DNA of 64,000 bases, taken from positions 6,448,001 to 6,512,000 of the forward strand of contig CM046004.1 of the NCBI GenBank assembly GCA_025175895.1, in the 5' to 3' direction. A program made the translations under genes and the position numbers. The notes beneath the pieces were generated by a model that saw nothing but the letters and a program-made list of their open reading frames with translations, ran no database searches and was not told the DNA's origin. This document shows positions 1-10,504 of the stretch, piece by piece; the first letter of the stretch is position 1, and the number at the start of each line of letters is the position of its first letter. This DNA is from Wurfbainia villosa (taxonomy: Eukaryota; Streptophyta; Magnoliopsida; Zingiberales; Zingiberaceae).

Positions 1-388
1 GGCCAATTGCAGTGTCAGCTGTGACTGTTTAAGTTGCCTCTCCCTGCTATACGAATCATCCCAGCGATCTTGTAATTAATCGTTGCTTAATTTGATCAGT
101 ATTAGTCTGCAAAACTTCTTAACTGTTACAGTAATTAGATTAATCTCATTATCATAAAGATCTTGAAAAATAACATATCAATACATGGCCAATGTATGTA
201 TAATATATTTTTGCTATTTTATAACAATAAACGATCTCGCCTTGTAGAATTTTATCCAGCTCCATATTGTCCCGGCTGTTCTGGCATCTATAATCAGGTA
301 GCAAGAAATAAGAATTAAACACTGTATCGGGCAAAACTATTTTTTTTTGTTAGAATTAGATATATGAGCTTTCGATCCGAGTAACTCT
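1..388. other. Left edge, no gene recognised
   Basis: AT-rich DNA without a convincing coding frame. Its only supported feature is ACTCT at 384-388, which is the left target-site duplication of the Copia-A element that starts at 389. The flank is presumably the old insertion locus and continues at 15630. Confidence 0.6.
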
Positions 389-1293
389 TGTGTAGTACGG
401 TGTGATGAATATTGTCGGGGAGAAAGTAAATTGATATGAGTTCATCGAGGCTAGTGTTCAACACTATCTCCGTAAAACGATATTGCTCCGCTAAGGTGCT
501 TACGGATAGCAGCAATTCTTTCCAAGATACAACGACGATGTCTCGAAATAGTAACACTACAAATTTCAAGACCGGCAAACCTTCTCGTAGGTTTTATGGA
601 CTCTGGATCCATAGGATAGATGGTATGCAAAGGTGTGTGAGATTGAGTGAATTTTTTTTTCCGACAACGCTCCAGATCGCGCTACTTGCGATCCATCACC
701 CTCTTCGTTCCAACGGTGGCCATCCGATTGCCCAGTCAGCTGTCAGTCACCTCTCTATGCCCAACCGAGTATCATGTATATATGACACATCACCCGAGTG
801 TCACATAGGCACTGTCACGTCACCCGGAGCATAAATTTAAGCTCCTCAATGCTCCTCATGACGACGCGTACGTGCGAAGTGCAAAGTGCGCCAACAAAGC
901 GCCCATTGTGCGCGTGCACATGTGCGCGCGTGGTGGGTGGCGGGCTTGCAGGTGCGAGCCCCTGCTCGCCCTATTGGATGAGAGTATTTGTGCTTAGTTG
1001 AGTTAACTCAATTAACACAGCAACACATATAAGGAAGTAAATCCTCTATGAAATTTCCAATGTGGGACTATTGCTCCCCTTACTTCCTTTAATAACTTTT
1101 TATGCTGACTTTAACAATTAATTTCTCATTCACCCATAATCGGTTTTGAGCAAATTAATAGTCTAGATTCATCTACTCGAAACGTAGATTTCGATTTTGA
1201 AGTCAATTTAGATTTTCATCGATTGATGGCACCTCGATTTTCCTTTTCAAAACTGTAAACCATATTGATCTTTTTAAGATCCAATATCTAACA
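389..1293 (-). repeat. 3' LTR of Copia-A
   Basis: 905 bp. It matches 5770-6751 plus 15594-15624 over its length, from TGTGTAGTACGG to CAATATCTAACA on the plus strand. Compared with the 5' LTR it lacks about 210 bp corresponding to 6047-6255, the part that contains the TATA box. It also carries a stretch with CACATAGGCACTGTCACGTC (near 801-820) absent from the other LTR. Confidence 0.93.
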
Positions 1294-1304
1294 TCCCCCA
1301 CATG
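1294..1304 (-). promoter_or_regulatory. Polypurine tract of Copia-A
   Basis: Read on the minus strand this is CATGTGGGGGA, directly followed by the first base of the 3' LTR. The position and purine run fit the plus-strand primer of reverse transcription. Confidence 0.75.
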
Positions 1305-1840
1305 AATGGAAATTAATGCGTGTATACATGCTGACACTTTACGAGAGTCCAATCGATAAGTCAATGCATCGAGAGAGGTAGCTTGTGGCTTTGAACCTTC
1401 CGTAGTGGAATGCTATCGAGCATACTAGGCTGCGCAGTGAACGTGATGTCTTGAACTGCTCAGCTGTTTGTGTATACTTAGACAATAACACCCACACAAG
1501 GACTTATCTCACCTACTTTTGGTTCTCATGGTTGGTTCCGTTTTGGCCATGGACACCATCTTGGATTCATGAGTGTTTCATTGAAGAGGTCTGTCTTCAC
1601 ACTCACATAGATGACACTTCTATCAAGAGTATCCTACCATACTCCATCTTATAAAGGTATAGAAGTCATTAAAAACATAAGCTTAACCTCACTACATGTG
1701 GTAGGACAATACATATTCATCCTAGGATTGGGATAGGGATAATATATCTCGTGTGTTGTAACACAACTTCTGTAACTTCGTTGTCCCATTGAACCAAGAT
1801 CTTGGGATCTCCAGTCAAGAAGGTTGGGTTACCGCTACAA

Positions 1841-2390
1841 TCATTTTAGTTGTAGATTTTTAATCACATTCCTCTCGATGAGCAGTATACTTAATCGCGA
1901 TTTAGCCCCTTCGTAAGAGGATCTGCTAAAATTATTTTTAGACTTGACATAGTCGATTGCAATCACTCCATTCGAGATCAACTGACTAATGGTATTATGT
2001 CTACGACGTATATGTCGTGACTTACCATTATACATACTACTCTGTACCCTTCCAATCGCCGATTAACTATCACAATGTATAAGTACGGCAGACACATGTG
2101 TTTTGTCCAAATTTAATATCTTCCAAGAAATTCCGCAGCCATTCAGCTTCTTCAGCTGCTTTGTCTAGTGCTATAAACTCGGATTCCATAGTTGACCGAG
2201 CAATGCACGTCTGCTTAGTGGATTTCCAAGATACCGCTCCTCCATCAATTGTGAATATATATCTACTAGTAGATTTGGAATCTTTTGTATCTGATATCCA
2301 ATTAGCATCACAATATCCCTCTAAGACAGTGGGATATTTTCTGAAATGTAATCCATAGTTCATAGTATATTTCAAATATCTAAGAACTCA
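1841..2390 (-). pseudogene. Copia-A RNase H (broken)
   Basis: The C-terminal part of copia Pol. It reads the RNase H signatures DANWISDTKDSKSTSRY and STMESEFIALDKAAEEAEWL at 2100-2340, then loses the frame after about 2070. The typical copia C-terminal block MYNGKSRHIRRRHNTI reappears in a shifted frame at 1990-2035, and the final residues decay before the polypurine tract. A TGA at 2388-2390 separates it from the reverse transcriptase part in the same frame; an arginine codon (CGA) is the likely original. It is a pseudogene: the catalytic Asp and Glu positions are still readable but no intact frame exists. Confidence 0.88.
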
Positions 2391-3775
2391 CATCAGTGCT
2401 TTCCAATGGGTGTCGTTTGGATTACTTGTAAAACGACTTCGTTTGTTAACCACACAGGCAATATCGGGACATGTGCAATTTGTGAGATACATCAAGCTGC
2501 CTATTATCCGAAAATATTTTAATTGTGATATGGGCTCACCTTGGTTTTTCGCTAAGTGTTGACTTAGATCCATATGTGTTTTACTGTAGAGAGATTGTAC
2601 GCATTGAACTTCTTCAACACCGATTCTACATAGTGAGATTGTGTCAAAATTATCCCCTCAGATGTCCTAAGAATTTTAATTCCTAATATAACATCTGCTT
2701 GACCCATATCATTCATATCGAAATTCTTGGTCAACATTTTCTTTGTACTCATGATTATCTCATGGTTACTACCCATTATAAGCATATCGTCTACGTATAG
2801 ACAGACGATTATATAACTTTTAGGTGTGTTTTTGACATAAATGCATTTGTCATATTCATTTATTTTGAATTCATTTGACAGCATTATTTTGTCAAATTTC
2901 TCGTGTCATTTTTTAGGCGCTTGTTTTAGTCCGTACGATGACTTAACAAGTCGACGCACCTTTTCCTCTTTTCCTGGAACTATGAACCCCTCGGTTTGCT
3001 CCATATAAATTTCTTCTTCCAACTCACCATTTAAGAATGCAGTCTTAACATCCATTTGATGTATTTCAAGGTCATACAATGCTGTGATGGCTATCAACAC
3101 TCGTATGGACGTAATCCTTGTCACTGGTGAGTAGGTGTCGAAGTAATCAAGGTCTTCTTTTTGCTTGTACCCTTTGGCTACAAGTCTAGCCTTATATTTG
3201 TCAATAGATCCATCAACTTTATACTTGCGTTTTAGTATCCACTTACAGCCTAATGGTTTAGCACCAGAAAGAAGATCCACTAATTCCCAAGTATGATTAT
3301 TCATGATGGACTCGATTTCACTATTGACTGCTTCTTTCCATAATGGGGCGTCGGGACTAGAGAGAACTTCACTCAATGTTCTTGGATCTGTTTCTGACAT
3401 AAAAGTCATAAAGTCCGACCCAAACGATTTCTCAACTCTAGCCCGTTTGCTCCGACGTGGCTCTTCATTTTGATAGTCAATAATCCTTTTACGACAATTA
3501 GTTTTAGAGACGTCATTGTTGTTAGAACTTTCGTTGCTATCAATTTGAATGTTTCTCCTTTTATTTGGGAATACATCTTCAAAAAATATCGCATTCTGAG
3601 ATTCTATGGTTGTTACCACATGAATATCAGGAATGTCTGACATGTGAACTATGAAACGATATGCACTACTGTTTTGGGCATATCCGACAAATATTGCATC
3701 GAACGTTTTAGGTCCGATTTTTATTTGCTTTGGCTTAGGTACTTCGACCTTTGCCAGGCACCCCCACACTTTCAA
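2391..3775 (-). pseudogene. Copia-A reverse transcriptase (broken)
   Basis: The reverse transcriptase domain of copia Pol, making cDNA from the element RNA in virus-like particles. Visible are the core entry WKEAVNSEIESIMNNHTWEL, KARLVAKGYKQ, the block with MDVKTAFLNGELEEEIYMEQ, SSYGLKQAP, and the catalytic YVDD (YVDDMLIMGS). A TGA at 2906-2908 stands where copia has the tryptophan of QWHEKF. A one-base loss near 2570 shifts the frame before the final block. The upstream end also encodes the integrase C-terminal tail (KVWGCLAKVEVPKPK). Confidence 0.92.
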
Positions 3776-4890
3776 GTATTTGTACGATGGCTTGCGACCT
3801 TTCCATAGTTCATATGGTGTTTTATCATTTTTTTCTTGTGAGGGATTTTATTGAGAATGTGATTTGCCGATAATAAGGCTTCCCCCCACAAGTTCAGGGG
3901 TAAGCCTGAATTTATCAACAAGGCATTCATCATTTCCTTGAGTGCGTGATTTTTACATTCGATAACACCATTTGATTGAGGTGAGTAAGGCGCCGTTGTC
4001 TGATGGATAATGTCAGATTCTGAACAAAATTCATCAAACGGTGCACCATATTCTCTCCCTCTATCACTAAGAATTATTTTAATTCGTTTATCAAGTTGAT
4101 TCTCACCTTCTGTTTTATAGGTTCTAAAAGCCTCTAAGACTTCGTCTTTACTTCTTAAAAGAAAGACATAACAGAACCTCGTGCAGTCATCGATAAAGGT
4201 AATAAAATAACTTTTACCTCTTCTAGTTTGCACGAATTTTAAGTCACATAGATCACTATGTATTAACTCTAGAGGAGTCGTTGACCTTTCCACCGAATGA
4301 AAAGGTAGTCTCATCATTTTTGCTTCCACAGACACTTCACATTTGTGTGTTTTGTCAACATCAATATTTGGTAATAAATTTAATTTGACGAGACGTTTCA
4401 GAGTATTATTATTAACATGTCCAAGTCGATCATGCCATAAATTAAAACACTCGACAACATAGCTGGAAGCTTTTATTTTATTGCCATCAAATTCACGGTG
4501 TACAGTCATTACAACCATCTTGAACAGACTTTGTTCTAAGTACCCTTTACCTACAAATACACCATTCTTCGTAAGTACAAAATTATTTGATTGGAACACT
4601 AGTCTGAACCCGACTTTGACAAGTGCCGATCCAGAAACTAGGTTCTTTCTGATGTCGGGAACATGGAGCACATCAATAAGCGTTAGCTCCTTTCCTGATG
4701 TCATCTTCAGAACAACTTTTCCAAGTCCGACAATCGGCGATGTTATGGAATTTCCCCTATAGAGCTTTCTTCCACTTATCGGAGTATACTTGGACAATAT
4801 CGCCTTATCAGAACAGATATGACGTGTTGCTCCAGTATCGATTCACCACTGCTTCGGGTTGTCCACCACTGTGTTGGTTTCAAACACGAC
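3776..4890 (-). pseudogene. Copia-A protease and integrase (broken)
   Basis: The aspartic protease motif DTGAT at about 4828-4842 is preceded directly by a TGA (4843-4845) where relatives have tryptophan. The integrase zinc-binding region reads WHDRLGHVNNNTLKRL and HKCEVSVEAK; the second zinc cysteine is replaced by serine (CEVS for CEVC). The catalytic triad is readable as HSDLCD, LSDRGREYG and NGVIE. The frame is lost at 3828-3834, where a run of seven A (minus strand) replaces the expected five. The domain order PR-IN before RT assigns it to copia. Confidence 0.9.
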
Positions 4891-5751
4891 AAAAGTTGCG
4901 ACCTAGTTCGGAACTTCCTTCTAACTCTTGGTTGGTTTCTTTGGGCGTCTGCAATCTTTGGACATGTGTCCTGGATTTCCTCAGTTGTAGCACGAGCCCT
5001 TGAATTTCTTGCCTGGAGCCTTCTTTTTAAATTGCTTCGGCTTTTTGGTGTTCGGCTCAGCCAGGTTAGACATCTCGTCGATAGTCCGCTTCATTCCTTT
5101 AGAGTCGGAGAATCTTCGATTATCCTCCTCTATTCGTAGCCTCAGGATCAGGTCTTCAAGTCTCATCTCCTTTTGCTTATGCTTCAGGTAATTTTTGAAA
5201 TCCTTCCACGACGAGGGGAGTTTCTCAATTACCGTAGCTACTTTGAATGACTCGTTCAGCTTCATGCCTTCGGCATCCAGATCATGCAATATCAGTTGGA
5301 TATCTTGGACTTGAGATGTCACACTCTTGGAATCCACCATTTTGAAATCCAGAAACCGGTCGACGATGAATTTCTTCAAACTGACATTTTTGGTTTTGTA
5401 TTTCTTCTCTAGTGATTCCCACAGAGATTTCGCCGTCTCTATCAAACTATATACGTTATACAACGTGTTGTCCAAAGCATTGAGAATGTAATTATGGCAC
5501 AGGAAATCTCCGTGCGACCACACATCGCAAGTAGCTTTACTATTGGAATCTCCTTCCATAGCGGCTGGCGGGTCTTCACGCAAAAACCTTACGAGGTTTA
5601 GCATCGTCAGATAAAATATCATCTTCTATTGCCATCTTTGGAAATCAGCTCCGTTGAATTTCTCCGGCTTCTCTCCGAGTGGAACGGAGGTTGTGACTCC
5701 GGGTGAAACGGTAGTCGGAACGTCGTTGATTACGACCATATCAAATTGCAT
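4891..5751 (-). pseudogene. Copia-A gag (broken)
   Basis: The capsid/nucleocapsid part. I take the start at the ATG 5749-5751 (MQFDMVVINDVPTTVS), only 18 bases past the 5' LTR; ATG 5737-5739 is an alternative, and the frame is in fact open back into the LTR to 5826. It contains the gag core of the UBN2 family (SLWESLEKKYKTKN, FKNYLKHKQKEMRLEDLI). Two stops break it: TAG at 5626-5628 (a CAG or CAA glutamine in relatives) and TGA at 4981-4983. The second stop falls exactly on the second cysteine of the zinc knuckle, CYN-stop-GNPGHMSKDC. Confidence 0.9.
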
Positions 5752-5769
5752 CGAATATCGTTTTACGAT
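5752..5769 (-). promoter_or_regulatory. Primer-binding region of Copia-A, not matching initiator tRNA
   Basis: This is the position where the primer-binding site must lie, directly after the 5' LTR on the minus strand. The sequence starts AT and continues CGTAAAACGATATTCG. It does not resemble TGGTATCAGAGC, the initiator-tRNA-Met site used by the other elements here. It is the exact reverse complement of a 14-base segment inside the LTR (473-486 in the left LTR; one mismatch at 5853-5866). Confidence 0.6.
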
Positions 5770-6751
5770 TGTGTAGTACGGTGTGATGAATATTATCGGG
5801 GAGAAAGCAAACTTATATGAGCTCATCGAGACTAGTGTTCAACACTATCTCCGTAAAATGATATTGCTCCGCTCAGGTGCTTACGGATAGTAGCAATTCG
5901 TTTCCAAGATACAACGACGACGTCTCGAAATAGTAGCACTACAAATTCTGAGACCGGCGAACCTTCGCGTGGGTTTTCTGGACTCTGGATGCAGAGGATG
6001 GATGGTATGCAAAGGTGAGTGAGATTGAGTGATTTTTTTTTTTTGAGTCATCTATTCCATCATCTAGGGATCCTATTTATACTAGGTGAAGAGGTGAAGT
6101 GCCCTTTGGTGAGTTTCATCTGAGCCACTGGATGTAGAGGGTTGTAACCCTTCATCAAACCTTTTAATCTTGGGCATTAGATCTGGATGATTGTAACCTT
6201 TCAGATCATCCTTTAATCTCAGCCTCCAAATCTGGATCCAGCGATCTAGTCAATCCGACAATGCTCCAGATCGCGCTACTTGCGATCCATCACCTTCTTC
6301 GTTCCAACGGTGGTCATCCGATTGCTCAGTCAGCAGCCAGTCACCTCTCTATGCCCAACCGAGTGCGCCAACAAAGCGTCCATTGCGTGCGTGCGCGTGT
6401 GCGCGTGTGCGCGGGTGGCGAGTGGCGGGCTTGCAGGTGTGAGCACTTGCTCGCCCTATTGGATGAGAGTATCTGTGCTTAGTTGAGTTAACTCAATTAA
6501 CACAGCAACACATATAAGGAAGTAAATCCTCTATGAAATTTCCAATGTGGGACTATTGCTCCCCTTACTTCCTTTAATAACTTTTTAGGTTGACTTTAAC
6601 AATTAATTTCTCATTCACCCATAATTGGTTTTGAGCAAATTAATAGTCTAGATTCATCTACTCGAAACGTAGATTTCGATTTTGAAGTCAATTTGACTTT
6701 CATCAATTGATGGCACCTTGATTTTCCTTTTCAAAATCGTAAACCATATTG
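5770..6751 (-). repeat. 5' LTR of Copia-A, main part
   Basis: 982 bp of the 5' LTR. It runs from TGTGTAGTACGG (plus strand) to the TATTG at 6747-6751, where the nested element interrupts it; the last bases of the LTR resume at 15594-15624. A TATA box reading TATAAATAGG on the minus strand lies at 6072-6081, so transcription would start near 6045 and run leftward. Confidence 0.93.
6072..6081 (-). promoter_or_regulatory. TATA box in Copia-A 5' LTR
   Basis: TATAAATAGG on the minus strand. The same box is conserved in the related LTR fragment near 25935 and is missing from the left LTR of this element. Confidence 0.6.
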
Positions 6752-8114
6752 TGTTGGTGCAATCAGCCCAGGTCACGATTGACCAGACTCGAGTTTGACT
6801 CGAGTGATGTTTTGATGTTTGACATAGTATGTTTGACAAAGTGAGTTGACATTGATATTTGACATTAATGTCGGTTAATATGTTGGGAAGATTGTTGGAG
6901 CAATCGACCCGGGTCATGATTGACCGGACTCGAGGAGACTTTGATGGTTGACTAGAGTTGACCATGTGGTTATTGGGAAAGTCCAAGCATGGGTCTTGGC
7001 AAATGGAAAGTCCAATATGGGTTGACAAGGAAAAGTCCAAGCATGGGTCTTGGCAGGAAAAGTCCAACCTGGGTTAGCAAGGGAAAGTCCAAGCTTGAGT
7101 CTTGGCATTTGAGAAGTCCAAGGGGTTGATATTGGATGCGTAAAGTCCAAGTGAGAGTCTTGGTAGCATAAGTCCAATGGTTGACGACGTAAAGTCCAAG
7201 CGGAGTCTTGGCGGCGTAAGTCCAATGTGCCTTGGCGGTGTAGACCTGGAGGCTAGCGCGATGGATGAACAAGTCATGGATGACTTGGAGTGATTCGAGA
7301 GACGTGAGGCTGATGGAGGTGGCTAGAAGGCTTAGGTCTAGGCTAAGGGTGGTCTAGCAAGTATGGAGGCACCATACTTGGGTTTAAACCTTGGATTCAT
7401 TCGCGGGGTTTTGCAATACGCGAGAATGCTCGTGGCCAGAGCTAGGTCGATCGACTACGGCACGTGACGATGATCGCCAATGTTGGAAGTCGACTACTAA
7501 GAGATCCGTTGGAGTTTTTTCAGCGTGTATCGACCCGTTGTCTCACAGCTACAATGTTGGCAGTCGACTGGGGACTTATGGCAGTCGACTGTCAGGCGGA
7601 AATCTAGCCCGACGCAAGATATAAATGCAGCTCGGATGGAGGGTTTTTGCAGCGATTTTCTTGGGTGAAATTGAAGGGGAGAGTTGGTGCTTTCCAGTCC
7701 TTCAAAGCTAGTTCAAGGCAATCAAAGATCAAGCAATCAAAAGCTCTTGTAAAGTGTTTTTTCCTTTACTTGCATTGTATTTCGTTATCGTATTTGCTTG
7801 TATCTATTTGTTTATTGTTGTAAACAATTGTAAGAGATTTCTCCGCCTCCGACGTGTTGTCGAGCAGGAGTTATTGCATAGTTGTGTGTTTGTGGCATCG
7901 CTAGGGTTTGTACGAACCCAATTCGTGGAGTATGAACCGTTCGGTTTCGAACCACGTTAAATCCTTGTGTTTGTGTGGTTGTGTTTTCGTTATTGCTTTA
8001 TTATCTTTGTTTCCGCTGTGCTAACGAAAATTGTAGACAAGCACGCGAACAATCTTCATCACGCAACGAATCGACGTTATTCACCCCTCCTCTAGCTTCC
8101 AATGATCCCCTACA
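6752..8114 (+). repeat. 5' LTR of the gag-only element
   Basis: 1363 bp from TGTTGGTGCAATC to GATCCCCTACA. U3 holds an array of short GTCCAAG...CTTGGCA repeats at about 6978-7230. A TATA box (TATAAAT) lies at 7620-7626, and copies of the AGTCGACT palindrome occur at about 7485-7600. It is about 200 bp shorter than the 3' LTR because a block between the GGTTTAAACCT motif and the TATA box differs. Confidence 0.93.
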
Positions 8115-8116
8115 AG

Positions 8117-8128
8117 TGGTATCAGAGC
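8117..8128 (+). promoter_or_regulatory. Primer-binding site (initiator tRNA-Met)
   Basis: TGGTATCAGAGC two bases after the 5' LTR. This is the standard plant site complementary to the 3' end of initiator tRNA-Met. Confidence 0.92.
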
Positions 8129-8178
8129 AAGACCACTCTTCAAGTTTAACAACAAAGGGAGCACGCTAGAGGGTGAAG

Positions 8179-8286
8179 ATGGAAGTCCAAGGACAACTAG
8201 GATGGGACATCAGCACATCGGTGCCCTACACCCTATATGGACGAGAAAGCTTCAATTCTTGGAAGAGAAGAATTGAAGATTTTATT
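8179..8286 (+). pseudogene. gag of the gag-only element, 5' part
   Basis: Start chosen at ATG 8179 (MEVQGQLGWDISTSVPY), 50 bases after the primer site. It encodes the N-terminal gag motif around YTLYGRESFNSWKRRIED, similar in pattern to SIRE-type gag (FDGSHFAYWKGRM in the copia at 40166). The frame is interrupted after codon 36 by the solo LTR 8287-10499, and it resumes in phase at 10505 once that insert and one copy of the TTATT duplication are discounted. Confidence 0.88.
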
Positions 8287-10499
8287 TGTTGGGTTTTCGG
8301 CACCGCGGCGAGTGTGTGTTCGAACATGTTTCGTAAACATGTGCACAGTGGAAGAAATAAAAAATAATAAATCTAATTTATTACAACACACACACCACAT
8401 GCATGCATAGTACAACATGTGTAGACATAACCGTAAATTCAAATTTTGCAATAAAAGGAAATTTATACTACGTATACCTGACGTATCACGTGTAGCGGGA
8501 AAGACAACAACTGGAGCGATCCTCGCTAGAATCACCTCTATCCGTATCAACGACGAGTATCTTTGGGATAACTTCACAAAGTCACGAGCCTCGTCTTCGT
8601 ACGAGTTACTAGCCTCGTTTTGAAGACGATGTGATCGAGAGAAGATCACGATCCGAATCAAAATTCGGATCCAAAACGAGTCCTCAAAAACTCGCTTCTC
8701 CGGAGAGGTATTCGTCAACCGTTTGACGAATCCTTCGTCCTCCACCTATGAGGATTACCGGAGATCGAATCCCCGGCAAGGAAGCCACTGTCGGAGCTCC
8801 AAACGTCGTCCAAACGATGCTCCGACACGAAATAAACAAGCTGTCCAGAAAACTGGACAGCTTTGGTGGAGGAATAGGGTCGGCCAAATAAGGAAGCTTG
8901 ATGCTCACCTTGTCGCCGGACCCAAAATAGATCACCGGAGGGTCGCCGGAGAATCACCGGCTGAAGGTTGGATGCCGGCAACTAGCTTGGACGGCGGCAC
9001 AAAGTTGGGCAGTGGCTAGGGTTGGGCGCCGACCACTAGAGGAGAGGAGGGGTGGGCGGCAACTATGGATTGCTTGGATTAGGGCTTAACAAAACCATTA
9101 AGCTCTATTTTATAGAGAATAAATTCTCTTAATGGTTATCGGATCATAACCAAAAGTCCGTTAACCCGCTCCATTAATTTAAGTTAAAATAAACCAAACT
9201 ATGTTGGTCTATTTTAAGTTAAAACGAACCGAACCAACTTTGGTTCATTCGTTTAAAACAAACCAAACTCCTTTGGTTTATTCTCCTCCATTGGATTAGA
9301 ACCAAACAAATTTGGTTCATCCATCATGTCTTCATAAGACACGGCCCATCCACACTTCCATTGCGACTGAAATGATTTCATGCTCGCTCCTTGTTTGGTC
9401 CAACCAAATCTAGTTTCTCTCGGTCTGAGAATCTCATTCTCAAGCTCGTTTTAAATCCTTCGGATTACGCTCGTTGTGCGTGTGACCAAATAGGTTCTTG
9501 GTTTATATTGGCCGTCTATAATTAACCATTAATTATAGAATGATCATAAGTGACACCTAGTAGTACATTATGATCCCCAATTAACTGAAAAGATCAACGG
9601 TTTATCCAGAACTATTTCTGAAACCCTTCAGCAACTACACTGAATCGTGCCCCATTCCCTACACTCATCTTATACCCACTTGGTTCAGGACATGGTCTAT
9701 AGTGTCAGTCCCCACTAGGCTGACTACGTCACACCTAGCCCAAGTATCATTTTCTCGTCCTACGGATTCTAGTTACTGCACATGTATCCAAGAGTACCTT
9801 ACTCTAAACATGTAATGTTTTGGCCAAACACTTTAGTAACGATCCGATGAGAGACCATGGGTATACATCTCCTCGCAAAGAGTGGTGAATTTTTTATAGG
9901 CTATTCAAACACCTTCGATCACTTCGACTTATACTCAATCATCCCGGGTCCACATCTCCTCAGAGATGCTTGCTTAAGATGTCAAAGCATAAGCCTTCAT
10001 GATCAAGATGACTTGAATACCGCAAGTTAAAGGAACATCGTGACTTAAGCCGTAGTAAGAACTTCATCGACATATCTATATATGCAGAGAACCATATGAA
10101 GTCTTACTTGGTCACTCCAATGAACTAGTTACCATAACTAGCATCCACGATTAACTCCGACATCACAATGTCTCCACTAGTGAGAATCACCGCTTGGATA
10201 CACCAAGGAGTATACCTCGTGCTAGTCTCGGCTGTAATCGATGGTGTCCAAATCCATCAATTCATCGACTAGGATAATTCTGATACATCACAATTACACA
10301 TGTAGAGATACTCACTAGTTGTGATCCAATCACAAATTCTCTCATGCTGTGAATCGTATCGTGGACATTCAGTAAATGAGTTTAGGATCTAATCAAATAC
10401 ATGAAAACATGTATACTCAAATAGTGAATCTTCATTTATCATATAAATGGTTCAAACATAAGGCAATTGCCTTAGGACATCTCTCATATATTATTAACA
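8287..10499 (-). mobile_element. Solo LTR, 2.2 kb, inserted in gag
   Basis: 2213 bp with ends TGTTGGGTTTTCGG and ATATTATTAACA, flanked by TTATT at 8282-8286 and 10500-10504. It has no internal coding region and no repeated ends, so a solo LTR is the simplest reading. A TATA box (TATAAAAT) on the minus strand at 9107-9114 gives the orientation. A second copy of the same LTR sits at 29536-31741 with a different duplication, which proves mobility of the family. The internal region of the parent element is not in this window. Short open frames within it are not genes. Confidence 0.9.
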
Positions 10500-10504
10500 T
10501 TATT

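Noticed and set aside
6654..7277. Minus-strand frames with repeated Leu-Asp-Phe motifs (also 14209-14608, 38999-39543, 49030-49478)
   Set aside because: They are by-products of the GTCCAAG...CTTGGCA arrays in LTRs, present in several overlapping frames.
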